Below, piece after piece: positions 48,442 through 57,245 of a stretch of DNA of 64,000 bases. Each line of letters begins with the position of its first letter. The stretch's first letter is position 1. Both the position numbers and the translations under genes were made by a program. The notes beneath the pieces are model-generated. The model was not told the origin of the DNA. It worked only from the letters and a program-made list of their open reading frames with translations, and made no database searches. Source of the DNA: Legionellaceae bacterium (GTDB taxonomy: Bacteria > Pseudomonadota > Gammaproteobacteria > Legionellales > Legionellaceae); assembly GCA_030148065.1 (NCBI GenBank), contig JASBUC010000041.1:54683-118682 (forward strand), in the 5' to 3' direction.

Positions 48442-50124
48442 ATGGCAAGCTCCAACCCTTTTGACTTTTTTAATGATGAGATGTATTCGGTTAAACCTAA
48501 AGAGTGGGCGCTGGCTAAAAAATATTTAGTACCAAATGGCGACCTAAAACTTCCCCGAGGTAATAAGAAAATCTCTGAAAATAAAGAGAAAAAACGACGT
48601 TTTGGTCAAAAGAGCTTTAGCACTAGAAACCAAGAAAAATATGGTTCCCAGGGTGCTCAAGAATTACAAGCTTTACACCACTCTATGTTACATATTGATG
48701 GAAAGCTATTGGCTGTCCTTCCTCATACCCCTGAGTTATCGGAAGGGAAAGTTGATCCAGCAATTGTAGGAGCTGGTAATTTTGGCAAGGTAAAGTATGC
48801 CATCGATGAGAATAATCAGCCCTATGTCGTCAAAATAGAAACCAAAGGCGTTCGACAAGCAAGCGATGATGAGTATCACTGCATGCAAGAAGTTGGCTGG
48901 GACGTTAGAACGGCAGAGAGAGTGTTACCTAAAGGGCAGAAACAGCGCTATACCATCATTCCCTATCTTGGCAAAACCTCCAGTCACCTAGCTAAAGACG
49001 CCACATCGAAACAGCAAGATAAGAAAAACCTCGAAGTTGCCATAAAGCTTGCTTGGCAAGTGCACAGTGCTCATCAAGGCTGGCTTTCAAATCAAGGACG
49101 CCCCATCGCTCACCGAGATATAAAACCTGAAAATGTAACGCTTAATCAAGATGGTCGCGTTCATTTAATCGACTGGGGGCTTGCTAAAAGAGGGGTAAAT
49201 TTAAAAGATAAGCCGAAAATATTGGTAGGAAGTTTACTCTTTCTTCCGCCAGAGCCGATGAGTTACTCTTACGAGCAATTAGATATTATTGCACTGCAGC
49301 GAACCATTTATGTACCAGAAAATATTCCAACAACAAATTTTCAAGGAAAAACTAACCATGAAACGAGAGAAGATGAGGATAAATGCTTCGTAACCGATCA
49401 ATTTATGAACGACAATGAGCTTGAGGATGTTTTAGGAACCGAATATACAGATCCGACTCAAGAGCTTGCTTCACCCTCTATGATTGCAGCAAGCATAGCC
49501 ATTTCAGAACTCGATTTACCGATTCAAGAAAAGAGAAAGCTCAGAGAAAGAATTGATTGTTCAAACGATCAACAACAAGCCGTGATGGTGATTTATTTTT
49601 CAGGGCTTCTATCAGATTTGAAAGAAGACTTATCAAAACTATTAGACGATGACGGGTTAGTAAATGCTTTGTCACAACTTGCTCCAACAATCGAGAAAAA
49701 GTCGTTAAAAGAGCCAAACAACATTATTTTCGATGCCTTACTAAAGTTAGATAGTCTCGATATGTCTTGTGTAAAAGAATCGACAATAAAACGTATCATC
49801 TTAAATCAAGCAAGATCAGATAATTTTGAAGGCCTTACTTCATGGACCTTACAAAAAAGAGCAACAGGACTTCGTGAGCTAGAAAACTTAGAAGACTATT
49901 CTTCTCTGAATACAATTAAAAATATTTTGGCTACACGACAAAGGCCTGAAAACTATAGCCGAGGCTGTTTTTCTTTCTTTTCCGTGGAAGGTCGTCGACA
50001 TGACAAAGTCCAAGAGTTTTACACGAACGCTTTTCGATTAATCAATCAGTTTGAGAAAAGCCAAGAAGATCTTTATCAAGGCCGAAGAAGGGTTCGCTTT
50101 GCTCCTGATGTAAAGACGTCTTAA
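48442..50124 (+). CDS. Eukaryotic-like protein kinase homologue, small paralogue
   Basis: A 560-residue paralogue of the preceding gene, collinear with it residue for residue through about 250. GAGNFGKV is at 110-117, VVKIE Lys at 131, HRDIKPEN at 224-231 and DWG at 244-246. PPEPMSYSYEQLDIIALQ provides the APE-like end of the activation segment and the following Asp, so all main catalytic residues are present. It lacks the acidic insertion of its neighbour but keeps the C-terminal SLNTIKNILATRQ module. The shared N-terminal 85 residues (NPFDFF, PKEWALAKKYL, LKLPRGNK) match no domain I know. GGAAA precedes the ATG. Confidence 0.87.
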   Translation: MASSNPFDFFNDEMYSVKPKEWALAKKYLVPNGDLKLPRGNKKISENKEKKRRFGQKSFSTRNQEKYGSQGAQELQALHHSMLHIDGKLLAVLPHTPELSEGKVDPAIVGAGNFGKVKYAIDENNQPYVVKIETKGVRQASDDEYHCMQEVGWDVRTAERVLPKGQKQRYTIIPYLGKTSSHLAKDATSKQQDKKNLEVAIKLAWQVHSAHQGWLSNQGRPIAHRDIKPENVTLNQDGRVHLIDWGLAKRGVNLKDKPKILVGSLLFLPPEPMSYSYEQLDIIALQRTIYVPENIPTTNFQGKTNHETREDEDKCFVTDQFMNDNELEDVLGTEYTDPTQELASPSMIAASIAISELDLPIQEKRKLRERIDCSNDQQQAVMVIYFSGLLSDLKEDLSKLLDDDGLVNALSQLAPTIEKKSLKEPNNIIFDALLKLDSLDMSCVKESTIKRIILNQARSDNFEGLTSWTLQKRATGLRELENLEDYSSLNTIKNILATRQRPENYSRGCFSFFSVEGRRHDKVQEFYTNAFRLINQFEKSQEDLYQGRRRVRFAPDVKTS

Positions 50125-50133
50125 GACAAGGCC

Positions 50134-51213
50134 TTAGCGAATAAAAACGGGTAGGCGCTTTCGACCCCAATGACCATTGCTTTGATTAAAAAACCCAGAG
50201 ATTTCATAATGGCAATTTTTACATTGGCCTTTCTCATCTAAGCCATAGAAGTGTATTTGATGCCAATCACGACCAATGACAGGCTGTTTGCAGGAAGGGC
50301 AATAGGTGCTAGCGCCGTCTAAATCGTGCACGTTTCCTGTGTAGACATATTTTAGCCCCAAGTTTATAGCAATCTCTCGTGCTTGATGCAATGTTTCAAC
50401 TGGTGTGGGTGCCTTGTCTTTCATTTTCCAGTCAGGATGAAAGGCTGTGAAATGAAGTGGGACGTCTTTGCCAACATTATCTCTTAACCAGCGGCACATT
50501 GTTTCAATTTCGCCTTTACTATCATTTTCACCAGGAATCAAAAGGGTGGTTAACTCCATCCAGACATTGGTCTCATGATGAACGTAGAGTATTGTATCGA
50601 GTACGTCTTTGAGGTTAGAGCCAGTTAATTTTTTATAAAACCGTTCGCTAAAGGCTTTTAAGTCGATGTTGGCGGCATCAATGACGGAGAAAAACTCTTC
50701 TCGGGGCTTTGGGGAAATGTAGCCTGCTGTTACCGCAACGCTCTTTATTCCAAGCTCATGGCAGGCAATGGCAGTATCAATGGCATACTCCAAAAAAATA
50801 ACCGGATCGTTGTAGGTAAAGGCGATGCTTTGGGCGCCATATTTTTTACAAGCTTGAGCGAGTTCTTCTGGCATGGCCTTGTTTGAGAGGGTGTCCATTT
50901 CGCGAGATTTACTCATGTCCCAATTTTGACAAAACTTACAGGCTAGATTGCATCCTGCTGTGCCAAAGGATAAAACACTCGAGCCAGGTAAAAAATGGTT
51001 AAGCGGTTTTTTTTCAATGGGATCGAGGCAAAAACCACTGGATTTTCCATAGCTGGTTAACACGACTTTGTCACCTTCACGCTGTCGTACAAAACAAAGG
51101 CCGCGTTGACCTTCTCGCAATTTGCACTCGCGCGGGCAGACATCGCACTGAATACGAGAATCCGATAAACGGTGCCAATAGTTTGTTTCTTTAACATACA
51201 TCGAGTTTGACAT
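50134..51213 (-). CDS. AmmeMemoRadiSam system radical SAM enzyme
   Basis: About 359 residues. The 4Fe-4S cluster motif is GCNLACKFCQNWDMSK (CxxxCxxC), preceded by the family N-terminus CDVCPRECKLREGQRGLC, with a C-terminal zinc-like pair of CxxC sites (YCPSCKQP, KNCHYE). This is the radical SAM member of the conserved AmmeMemoRadiSam trio, whose reaction is unknown. The start is uncertain: ATGs at 51213 and 51201 are both plausible, while an upstream GTG would add a hydrophobic leader without a ribosome site. The two partner genes lie at 51954 and 52732 on the other strand. Confidence 0.92.
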   Translation of the reverse strand: MSNSMYVKETNYWHRLSDSRIQCDVCPRECKLREGQRGLCFVRQREGDKVVLTSYGKSSGFCLDPIEKKPLNHFLPGSSVLSFGTAGCNLACKFCQNWDMSKSREMDTLSNKAMPEELAQACKKYGAQSIAFTYNDPVIFLEYAIDTAIACHELGIKSVAVTAGYISPKPREEFFSVIDAANIDLKAFSERFYKKLTGSNLKDVLDTILYVHHETNVWMELTTLLIPGENDSKGEIETMCRWLRDNVGKDVPLHFTAFHPDWKMKDKAPTPVETLHQAREIAINLGLKYVYTGNVHDLDGASTYCPSCKQPVIGRDWHQIHFYGLDEKGQCKNCHYEISGFFNQSNGHWGRKRLPVFIR

Positions 51214-51304
51214 AAGACTCACAGCAACTAATAAAAAAAAACCAAAAGAAAAGACTCTCACTATTGTTATTATAGGGGATCTTCTAGCTCACAAAGTCGA
51301 TAAG

Positions 51305-51334
51305 TTCGACCGTTTCGTTCGATTCGTCTATAAT
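51305..51334 (+). promoter_or_regulatory. Promoter/operator of the toxin-antitoxin pair
   Basis: TTCGAC (51305-51310) and a perfect TATAAT (51329-51334) are spaced by 18 nt. The spacer repeats TTCG three times, a possible antitoxin operator. Autoregulation is expected for this family but is not shown here. Confidence 0.5.
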
Positions 51335-51365
51335 TTGTGGTAATACATGAATTAAGGGGCTTTAA

Positions 51366-51626
51366 ATGGATAAACTTAGCGCAAATGAAGCGAAAACACA
51401 TTTTGGAGAATTGCTACTAAAGGCTCAACGTTCTCCTGTCCAGATCAGTAAAAATGGTAAACCTGTAGCGGTTGTTATTTCAAATGAAGAGTATGAGAGT
51501 TTAGAAGCGCTTAAATTAAAATTATTACAAACCAGAGCCTTTCAAGCGCATTTAGATGCTGAGTCTGGTCAGTTAATTGAAGGTGATACTTTCTTTGCTG
51601 AACTTATTGACGGTAAGCATGATTGA
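51366..51626 (+). CDS. Phd/YefM-family antitoxin
   Basis: 86 residues. The N-terminal DNA-binding fold reads KLSANEAKTHFGELLLKAQR followed by PVQISKNGKPVAVVISNEEYE, the Phd/YefM signature. The C-terminal tail (ALKLKLLQTRAFQAHLDAES) should wrap the toxin. AAGGGG lies 6 nt before the ATG. It overlaps the toxin gene by one base, so the pair is translationally coupled. It probably represses its own promoter. Confidence 0.92.
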   Translation: MDKLSANEAKTHFGELLLKAQRSPVQISKNGKPVAVVISNEEYESLEALKLKLLQTRAFQAHLDAESGQLIEGDTFFAELIDGKHD

Positions 51627-51940
51627 TGACAAAAAAATACCTTTTAACCACTGATGCTAAGTCAGATCTGCTCGAAATTAGAAAATATACAAAATTAGAA
51701 TGGGGCGGGGAGCAGGCAAGAGAGTATCTTCAGACCTTACAACAAAAAATAGAGTTGTTGTCTGAGAATGCAGAAATAGGTAAGGAGAGGCTGGAAGTTG
51801 GCAGAGATGTTTATAGTTTCCCCCATACCAGTCACATCATTTATTATTTAAAAGCTCATGAACAAATTGTCATTTTTGCGATTTTACACAAGAGCATGGT
51901 GCCACAAAAACACTTGTTTAATCGTAGTGAAACAGTTTAG
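51626..51940 (+). CDS. ParE/RelE-superfamily toxin
   Basis: 104 residues from the ATG inside TGATG at the antitoxin stop. The N-terminal YLLTTDAKSDLLEIRKYTK and the later YSFPHTSHIIYYLKAHEQIV and IFAILHKSM match ParE toxins, most of which poison gyrase. The catalytic residues of RelE-type mRNases are not obvious, favouring the ParE type. It lies 13 nt before the Memo gene, so read-through into that gene is possible. Confidence 0.88.
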   Translation: MTKKYLLTTDAKSDLLEIRKYTKLEWGGEQAREYLQTLQQKIELLSENAEIGKERLEVGRDVYSFPHTSHIIYYLKAHEQIVIFAILHKSMVPQKHLFNRSETV

Positions 51941-51953
51941 GTAAGGAGAGAAA

Positions 51954-52742
51954 GTGAGGATACGGCAGCCATCGGTGGCAGGACTGTTTTACCCAGATGA
52001 TCCATTTGTGTTAAGGCATGAAGTAGAGCTGTTTCTTCAAAATAACAAACCAAACATTAAACCCAAAGCGTTGATTGTGCCACATGCTGGATATCAATAT
52101 TCTGGGGAGGTGGCAGGTGAGGTTTATCAATATCTAAAGCCCTATCAGAATAGCTTTCAGAAAGTATTATTAATAGGGCCTGCACACCGCAAAGCATTTC
52201 ATGGCATTGGGGTCTTACAAGATGATTTTTATAATACGCCCTTGGGCGGCATAAAAATTGAGCGAGAGCTCATAGAAAAACTCGTTGATGAGTTTGAAAG
52301 TATTCATTATCAAGATCAGGCCTTTGATGGGGAGCACTCTCTAGAAGTACAGTTTCCATTTTTGCAGTTAGTGCTAAACCAAGTCTCTATTATTCCAACC
52401 TTGGTTAGCCACTGTGAACCAGAGAAAGTTGCTGAGTTAATCAATTATTTTTGGGAGGATAAAGAGACGTTAATTGTAATTAGTTCAGACTTAAGCCATT
52501 TTTTAGATTATCAATCGTGCTCTAAAAAGGACGGCCAGACTTGCCAAAACATAGTGGCATTAAAGGGTGAAAACTTAGAAAGCGATGATGCTTGTGGCCA
52601 ACTTGGCATATTGGGACTTTTACAAGTCGTAAAAGAGAAAGGATTTAGCATTGCTGAAGTAAGTCGTTGTAATTCAGGGGATGTTACGGGAGATGTGAGC
52701 CGAGTGGTCGGTTATGGAGGATTTATTGTATATGATCTTTAG
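51954..52742 (+). CDS. AmmeMemoRadiSam system protein B (Memo family)
   Basis: 262 residues with a GTG start behind AAGGAG (6 nt). The N-terminus RQPSVAGLFYPDDP is typical, and the metal-site residues of the Memo/LigB-like fold are present in IVPHAGYQYSG, GPAHRKAFHG, HCEPEK and SDLSHFLDY. It ends GDVSRVVGYGGFIVYDL. Its last 11 nt overlap the AMMECR1 gene. With the radical SAM gene at 50134 it belongs to a widespread trio of unknown reaction. Confidence 0.92.
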   Translation: MRIRQPSVAGLFYPDDPFVLRHEVELFLQNNKPNIKPKALIVPHAGYQYSGEVAGEVYQYLKPYQNSFQKVLLIGPAHRKAFHGIGVLQDDFYNTPLGGIKIERELIEKLVDEFESIHYQDQAFDGEHSLEVQFPFLQLVLNQVSIIPTLVSHCEPEKVAELINYFWEDKETLIVISSDLSHFLDYQSCSKKDGQTCQNIVALKGENLESDDACGQLGILGLLQVVKEKGFSIAEVSRCNSGDVTGDVSRVVGYGGFIVYDL

Positions 52743-53310
52743 TGATATGGATAAAAAAGCAATGTTAACGGTTGCCAGAGACTCTATTTGTGAAGGGCTA
52801 AAGACTCATACCTTGAAAAAACCAAACCTCGAACAATACAGTGATGTCCTCACTAAACACTTAGCGTCGTTTGTAACCCTGGAGAAAGATGAAAAATTAA
52901 GGGGGTGTATCGGCTCTCTACAAGCCACAGAGCCTTTAATAGAGAACATTTCAAAAAATGCCTTTAACGCTGCCTTTAAAGATCACCGCTTTAGTCCTGT
53001 AATTGAAAAAGAATTAAGCAGTCTTAAGATTTCAATTTCAGTGTTGAGTGAACCTGTTGAGATGTCTTTTGAGAGTGAAGAGGCACTACTAAATCAACTA
53101 AAGGTAGGGGTGGATGGTTTAATCTTAGAAGAGCAGGGATTAAGAGCAACCTTCTTACCAAGTGTGTGGCAGCATCTACCAAAAAAACACGAATTCATTG
53201 AACATTTAAAGCAAAAGGCCGGACTTCCTAAACACTATTGGTCAAAAAGCATAAGAGTCCATCGCTATCACACCGATTACATCCAGGAGCAAGGCTTCTA
53301 CCAGTATTGA
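52732..53310 (+). CDS. AmmeMemoRadiSam system protein A (AMMECR1 domain)
   Basis: 192 residues from the ATG at 52732, chosen because GGAGG lies 11 nt upstream; a longer ATG at 52714 would sit on that ribosome site. The AMMECR1 signature LRGCIGSLQATEPLIENI is complete, followed by FKDHRFSPVIEKEL and GLRATFLPSVWQHLP. It overlaps the Memo gene upstream and, on the opposite strand, the 3' end of the Cys-rich gene by 13 nt. Confidence 0.92.
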   Translation: MIFSDMDKKAMLTVARDSICEGLKTHTLKKPNLEQYSDVLTKHLASFVTLEKDEKLRGCIGSLQATEPLIENISKNAFNAAFKDHRFSPVIEKELSSLKISISVLSEPVEMSFESEEALLNQLKVGVDGLILEEQGLRATFLPSVWQHLPKKHEFIEHLKQKAGLPKHYWSKSIRVHRYHTDYIQEQGFYQY

Positions 53311-53603
53311 TAAGTCTCTGGCGCAAGCTTGCAGCTTAGATCACTTCCTTGATTAGGCAGAGAGGTGGTTGGCAGTTTGTCTAGTGGGGTTAGTTGTTCT
53401 GCTTTACAAAGCGTTTGGCAGCGAGTATTGCTGGTTACACATTGATTGCTGCAAGATGGGATGTCTCTTGCTCGACAAGAGCAGGTATTTAAGCAGGATT
53501 TTTCAACTATTTGGCAGTGATGCATGCACTGGTTAAAAGGGGTGCCCGCATAGCCATTACCAAACCCTAAAAAGAGAAAAAGAAGGAAAGATGCTTTTTT
53601 CAT
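53298..53603 (-). CDS. Small exported Cys-rich protein with twin CX3C motifs
   Basis: 101 residues. A clear signal peptide (KKASFLLFLFLGFGNGYA) is followed by a mature part with eleven Cys. CMHHC and CLNTC are six residues apart, and CSNQC and CQTLC are again six residues apart, giving two CX3C-X6-CX3C modules joined by a short loop with one extra Cys. This pattern is typical of helical hairpins held by disulfides. Periplasmic or secreted location is inferred. No family was recognised. Its 3' end overlaps the AMMECR1 gene tail to tail. Confidence 0.78.
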   Translation of the reverse strand: MKKASFLLFLFLGFGNGYAGTPFNQCMHHCQIVEKSCLNTCSCRARDIPSCSNQCVTSNTRCQTLCKAEQLTPLDKLPTTSLPNQGSDLSCKLAPETYQYW

Positions 53604-53658
53604 GACTAGACTAATGACTTAAGGGCAATAACTAATAATATAGGCGGAACGAGCTGAA

Positions 53659-54453
53659 ATGAAAAGCGAGAATTTAAGGATCTTAATTGTTGCTATCTTA
53701 TTTGCTTATACCGTGTTCTATTTAAGCCAACGCTCTTTTTTGTATCATCCGGCCAACTATAGGCCATCGCTTGAAGCCTACCGCGCAACAGAGATGTCGG
53801 AAGTTAACTTTAAAACTCGTGATGGTTTAATGCTTCATGCCTGGTACAAGAAAGCCAAACCTGCTCATGCCACTCTTCTATATTTTCATGGGAATGCCGG
53901 CCAATTTGGCAGTCGCTACAGACAAATAAAACCTTATTTAGAGCAAGGCTATGGCGCGCTATTATTTAGCTACCGCGGTTTTGCAGGTAATAAAGGCTCA
54001 CCGAGTGAGCACGGGTTGTACAAAGATGGGCAAGCAGCAATCAACTATTTAGTTAAAAAAAGGGAAACCTGTCAGGTGTACTATGGCGAGTCCTTAGGTA
54101 GTGGGGTGGCCGTAGAGCTTTCTCTGCACAATAAGCCTGTTGGGGTTATTCTGCAGTCGCCTTATACAAGCATCACCGAGATGGCAAGGCGCTATTACCC
54201 TTGGAGTCCCTTAGGGCCTTGGGATAAGTTTGATTCACTCTCTAAAATTGACAAACTGAACGCACCACTATTGATTCTTCATGGTAAGAAAGACACGCTG
54301 ATTCCAGCAGATCATGCAAGAGCGCTTTATCAAAAAGCCAGAGGAGATGTGAGTCTTAAACTCTACCCCAACAAAGATCACAACGACATGTTTGGCAAAC
54401 CAATAGAAAAAGACATTAGCGTTTTTTTAGCCAAAGTTAGTAAAGCCTGTTAG
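53659..54453 (+). CDS. Alpha/beta hydrolase with N-terminal membrane anchor
   Basis: A 264-residue hydrolase of the BEM46/YfhR-like group. An N-terminal hydrophobic segment (LRILIVAILFAYTVFYL) probably anchors it facing the periplasm. LLYFHGNAGQFGSR is the oxyanion region, YYGESLGSG holds the nucleophile Ser, and Asp (KKDTLIPADHA) and His (KDHNDMFG) complete the triad. The substrate is unknown. It overlaps the stop of the next, convergent gene by 4 bp. Confidence 0.9.
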   Translation: MKSENLRILIVAILFAYTVFYLSQRSFLYHPANYRPSLEAYRATEMSEVNFKTRDGLMLHAWYKKAKPAHATLLYFHGNAGQFGSRYRQIKPYLEQGYGALLFSYRGFAGNKGSPSEHGLYKDGQAAINYLVKKRETCQVYYGESLGSGVAVELSLHNKPVGVILQSPYTSITEMARRYYPWSPLGPWDKFDSLSKIDKLNAPLLILHGKKDTLIPADHARALYQKARGDVSLKLYPNKDHNDMFGKPIEKDISVFLAKVSKAC

Positions 54454-55118
54454 GGCGTCCACTCTTCTGGCTGAGGCTGAGGCGGAGGGGCTAACTCTTC
54501 TTGATGCACCGCAATATTAAAAAGGGCTTGTAGAGACTCTTTGGAAACAGAGTTAAAAAGGGCTAAATCATGGCAGAGTGGGGCTGTAATAGGGGTATTA
54601 AACACTCGTTGTCTCAAACTCGCAAAAGGCTCTTTAGGCAGAATTAAATGCAAAGAGAGTGCGGTTGATGGGGTGAGGCTGCCGAGAAAAGGAACAGATC
54701 CTTGCATCCGTAGAGAAAACTCAGGGCTTGGAAATAGTAAATGCACAGCCTCTAGAGATAACTCAAAGGAGACTTTTTTGTTGTGGAAGCTCATGGCGTT
54801 AGAGATCATTTTGTCTGTTAATAGAGAATTGGCATTGATTAAAAGGCACTGAAGTGGTGCGTCGTCAGTGCAATTTTTTAGCACCGAGAATAGCTCTAAG
54901 GTCTTCTGAGAACCTGTTTCTTGTAGGTGGGCTCCTCCATAGACGTGTTCTAACAATTTCACAAAAGATGATTTAGAGATAAATTTCTTATGATTGAACT
55001 GGGTAATCTTCAAGCATAGACCGTATTCGTCTTGATAGACGTACTGTCCTGCAACTAGGGAGGTTTTATCTATACAAGGAACAACCGAGTTTGTTTTTTT
55101 TTGTCTGCGCCAAAACAT
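54450..55118 (-). CDS. Uncharacterised protein
   Basis: About 222 residues from the ATG at 55118. The frame stays open to 55319, but that extension is rich in Phe/Cys runs read from A/T-rich DNA and is probably not translated. No ribosome site supports either start. The body has no signal peptide or catalytic motif, and the tail is Pro-rich (APPPQPQPEEWTP). No family was recognised. The AT-rich upstream stretch may hold its promoter. Confidence 0.6.
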   Translation of the reverse strand: MFWRRQKKTNSVVPCIDKTSLVAGQYVYQDEYGLCLKITQFNHKKFISKSSFVKLLEHVYGGAHLQETGSQKTLELFSVLKNCTDDAPLQCLLINANSLLTDKMISNAMSFHNKKVSFELSLEAVHLLFPSPEFSLRMQGSVPFLGSLTPSTALSLHLILPKEPFASLRQRVFNTPITAPLCHDLALFNSVSKESLQALFNIAVHQEELAPPPQPQPEEWTP

Positions 55119-55357
55119 GGTTCTATGGGTTAAAAAAAGGTAAATTGTACATAAAAATATCGATAAAGTCCTCAATTTTTCAAAGAGATGAGAACACTTT
55201 TGAAAAAAACAAAATCCTCTCTTACATTGAAATAAAGACCTTAAAAAAAACAGACTCTCTATAAGAACAAAGAGACAAAAAAAACTCGGTTTGCACAAAA
55301 TTATTTCTAAATGGCACAAGGTTTTGTGAAGCTGATGAGGACAACAGGGGTAACTGT

Positions 55358-56362
55358 GTGGGCATGACGCTATTTAAAGTATCCAAAAGAGAAATAAACC
55401 TGCCAAAGCTTGTGGTGTGGGTTGGCGTTATTTTAATTGTTTTTCACATCTTCTCTTACTATCTACCCTTTACAAGCAATGCCTTTGTGGTTGCTAATAA
55501 TGTACCGATTGCCGCGGACGTCTCTGGTTTCATCACCGAAATATACGTAAAAAATGGTCAGCGGGTTAAAAAGGGGGAGGTCCTTTTTAAAGTCTTTCAA
55601 GAGCCTTATAAGCTTGCCTACCAAGAGGCTAAAGCTCGTTACCAAGAAGCAATAGAGGCCGTAAAAACCATAGAGAAAGAAATTATAAAAACTCAAGATG
55701 TGTTGGAAGAAGTCGAAATTGAATACCAAAAAGCTTCTCTTACCTATCAGTTAAAGAGCAACATCGATGTTCAACGTGCCGTTGCTAAATTAGAAGTAGA
55801 GCTTTTAGATTATGACCGGGAATTTTATGAGAAGAAAAAAGAAACACTACGAAAGCAAATCGCGGTAGATAGGCAAAGGATCAAAGAACAACAAAAAGCG
55901 GTGAAGGCTTTAAAAGCCTCGATGGAGAACGCCAAAGTTAACCTCGATTTAACCCTGGTGAGAGCACCGACTGATGGGGTGGTCGATAATATGTACATTT
56001 CAAAAGGAACGCCTGTTAAAATTCATGAACCATTATTTTCCTTTATTGATACCTCTACTTGGTGGGTGCAGGCAAACTTTAACGAAACAGACTTAAGACG
56101 GGTTCGGCCTGGAGATAAGGCCTATGTGATGTTAAGGCTTTATTACTTTGACAAACTATTTGAAGGTGAAGTGGTCAATCAAGTCTGGGTCTCTGACCGA
56201 CAGACAACGGTTGCAAGCTCGCAACAGCAACGAGTGCAGAATGAGAATGAATGGTTGTTGGTCCCACAAAGACTGCCTCTGCAAATAAAAATAAAAGATT
56301 TCGATCCAGACTATCCCATGCACGTTGGTTTGAGCGCCTATGTATATATCCAAACTTATTAA
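55358..56362 (+). CDS. HlyD/EmrA-family periplasmic adaptor of an efflux pump
   Basis: 334 residues from a GTG with AGGGG 7 nt upstream; an ATG two codons later is an alternative. One N-terminal anchor (KLVVWVGVILIVFHIFSYYL) precedes the split lipoyl-like domain (VPIAADVSGFITEIYVKNGQ and LVRAPTDGVVDNMYISKGTP). A long coiled-coil hairpin separates them (about 80-200). It bridges inner and outer membrane parts of a tripartite pump. First gene of a four-gene overlapping operon. Confidence 0.92.
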   Translation: MGMTLFKVSKREINLPKLVVWVGVILIVFHIFSYYLPFTSNAFVVANNVPIAADVSGFITEIYVKNGQRVKKGEVLFKVFQEPYKLAYQEAKARYQEAIEAVKTIEKEIIKTQDVLEEVEIEYQKASLTYQLKSNIDVQRAVAKLEVELLDYDREFYEKKKETLRKQIAVDRQRIKEQQKAVKALKASMENAKVNLDLTLVRAPTDGVVDNMYISKGTPVKIHEPLFSFIDTSTWWVQANFNETDLRRVRPGDKAYVMLRLYYFDKLFEGEVVNQVWVSDRQTTVASSQQQRVQNENEWLLVPQRLPLQIKIKDFDPDYPMHVGLSAYVYIQTY

Positions 56363-57245
56363 GGAAGTTGAGCATTATGATCCATATGGTAAGCATCGGC
56401 TTAATGGCTTTAAGGTGGTCTATGTCTTCATGATTTTAATGTTGGCAAATATTTTCTATAACATTCCAAATCCGTATTTTTACTATTTTTATTTACCATT
56501 AACCGCAATGAGTGCAGTAGTATTAAATGATAATTTAAAACAGCAATATTTATCTTTTATCTATGCTGTGATTGCAATTTGTGCAATGGCGGTACTGTTA
56601 AATCTCTTTATCCCCACACCAATTTTTTACATCCCGGCCTCTTTTTTGATTGCATGGGGGCTCTACAGTTTAGCCATTGACAGATATCAAAGTTTGCTAC
56701 CATTGGCGCCTGTTATCTTAAGTCTTGCTGCCTACTCCCTTAATTACACAGACTTAAATTACAATCGAGAAGTAATGTTGCGAGATATTTCTATAACCAG
56801 CTTAGCAACGTTGATCATATTAGCATCATTAATGTTATTTCCACTGAGTTACTACTATCGCTGTTGGGCCAGAGCTTTTCATCACTTTGTTTCTCAGCTA
56901 ATTGAAGACTTAGAAATAAAACAAGAAGAGCGGGATACAGTTTTACTGCTAAGACAAGAGCACCACTGTGGCATGATGAGTTTATCAAATATGATGCCAA
57001 AAAAATCAGCAACCTTTAGTATTTTAAAAATTAATTTGTTAACACAGAGGCTCTCTTTAAAATACTCAAAGGCAAACCGACTTTTTGATGAAGAGATTAA
57101 AGCACATAAAGAAACGCTAATAAGGCACTTAAAAGTCTTATTAAAAAACATTTATCATCATCAGCCCTGTTTTGTCGAAGAAGAGATGGACCCAACTTTG
57201 GTTCGTCTTATTAAATCATGGAACCGTTTATGTTTGATCACGTAA
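56340..57245 (+). CDS. FUSC-like efflux membrane protein, first half
   Basis: 301 residues with about five or six N-terminal hydrophobic segments (for example VYVFMILMLANIFYNI and ISITSLATLIILASLMLF), then a cytosolic helical region. This is the N-terminal half of aromatic-acid-exporter (AaeB/FUSC) proteins, which are normally one chain of about 650 residues. It starts inside the adaptor gene (23-nt overlap) with GAG 6 nt upstream. The second half is encoded by the next gene in another frame. Confidence 0.8.
   Translation: MYISKLIKEVEHYDPYGKHRLNGFKVVYVFMILMLANIFYNIPNPYFYYFYLPLTAMSAVVLNDNLKQQYLSFIYAVIAICAMAVLLNLFIPTPIFYIPASFLIAWGLYSLAIDRYQSLLPLAPVILSLAAYSLNYTDLNYNREVMLRDISITSLATLIILASLMLFPLSYYYRCWARAFHHFVSQLIEDLEIKQEERDTVLLLRQEHHCGMMSLSNMMPKKSATFSILKINLLTQRLSLKYSKANRLFDEEIKAHKETLIRHLKVLLKNIYHHQPCFVEEEMDPTLVRLIKSWNRLCLIT

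Noticed and set aside
55119..55319. N-terminal extension of the orphan gene at 54450
   Set aside because: Phe/Cys-rich translation of A/T-rich DNA, no ribosome site, unlike the rest of the protein.
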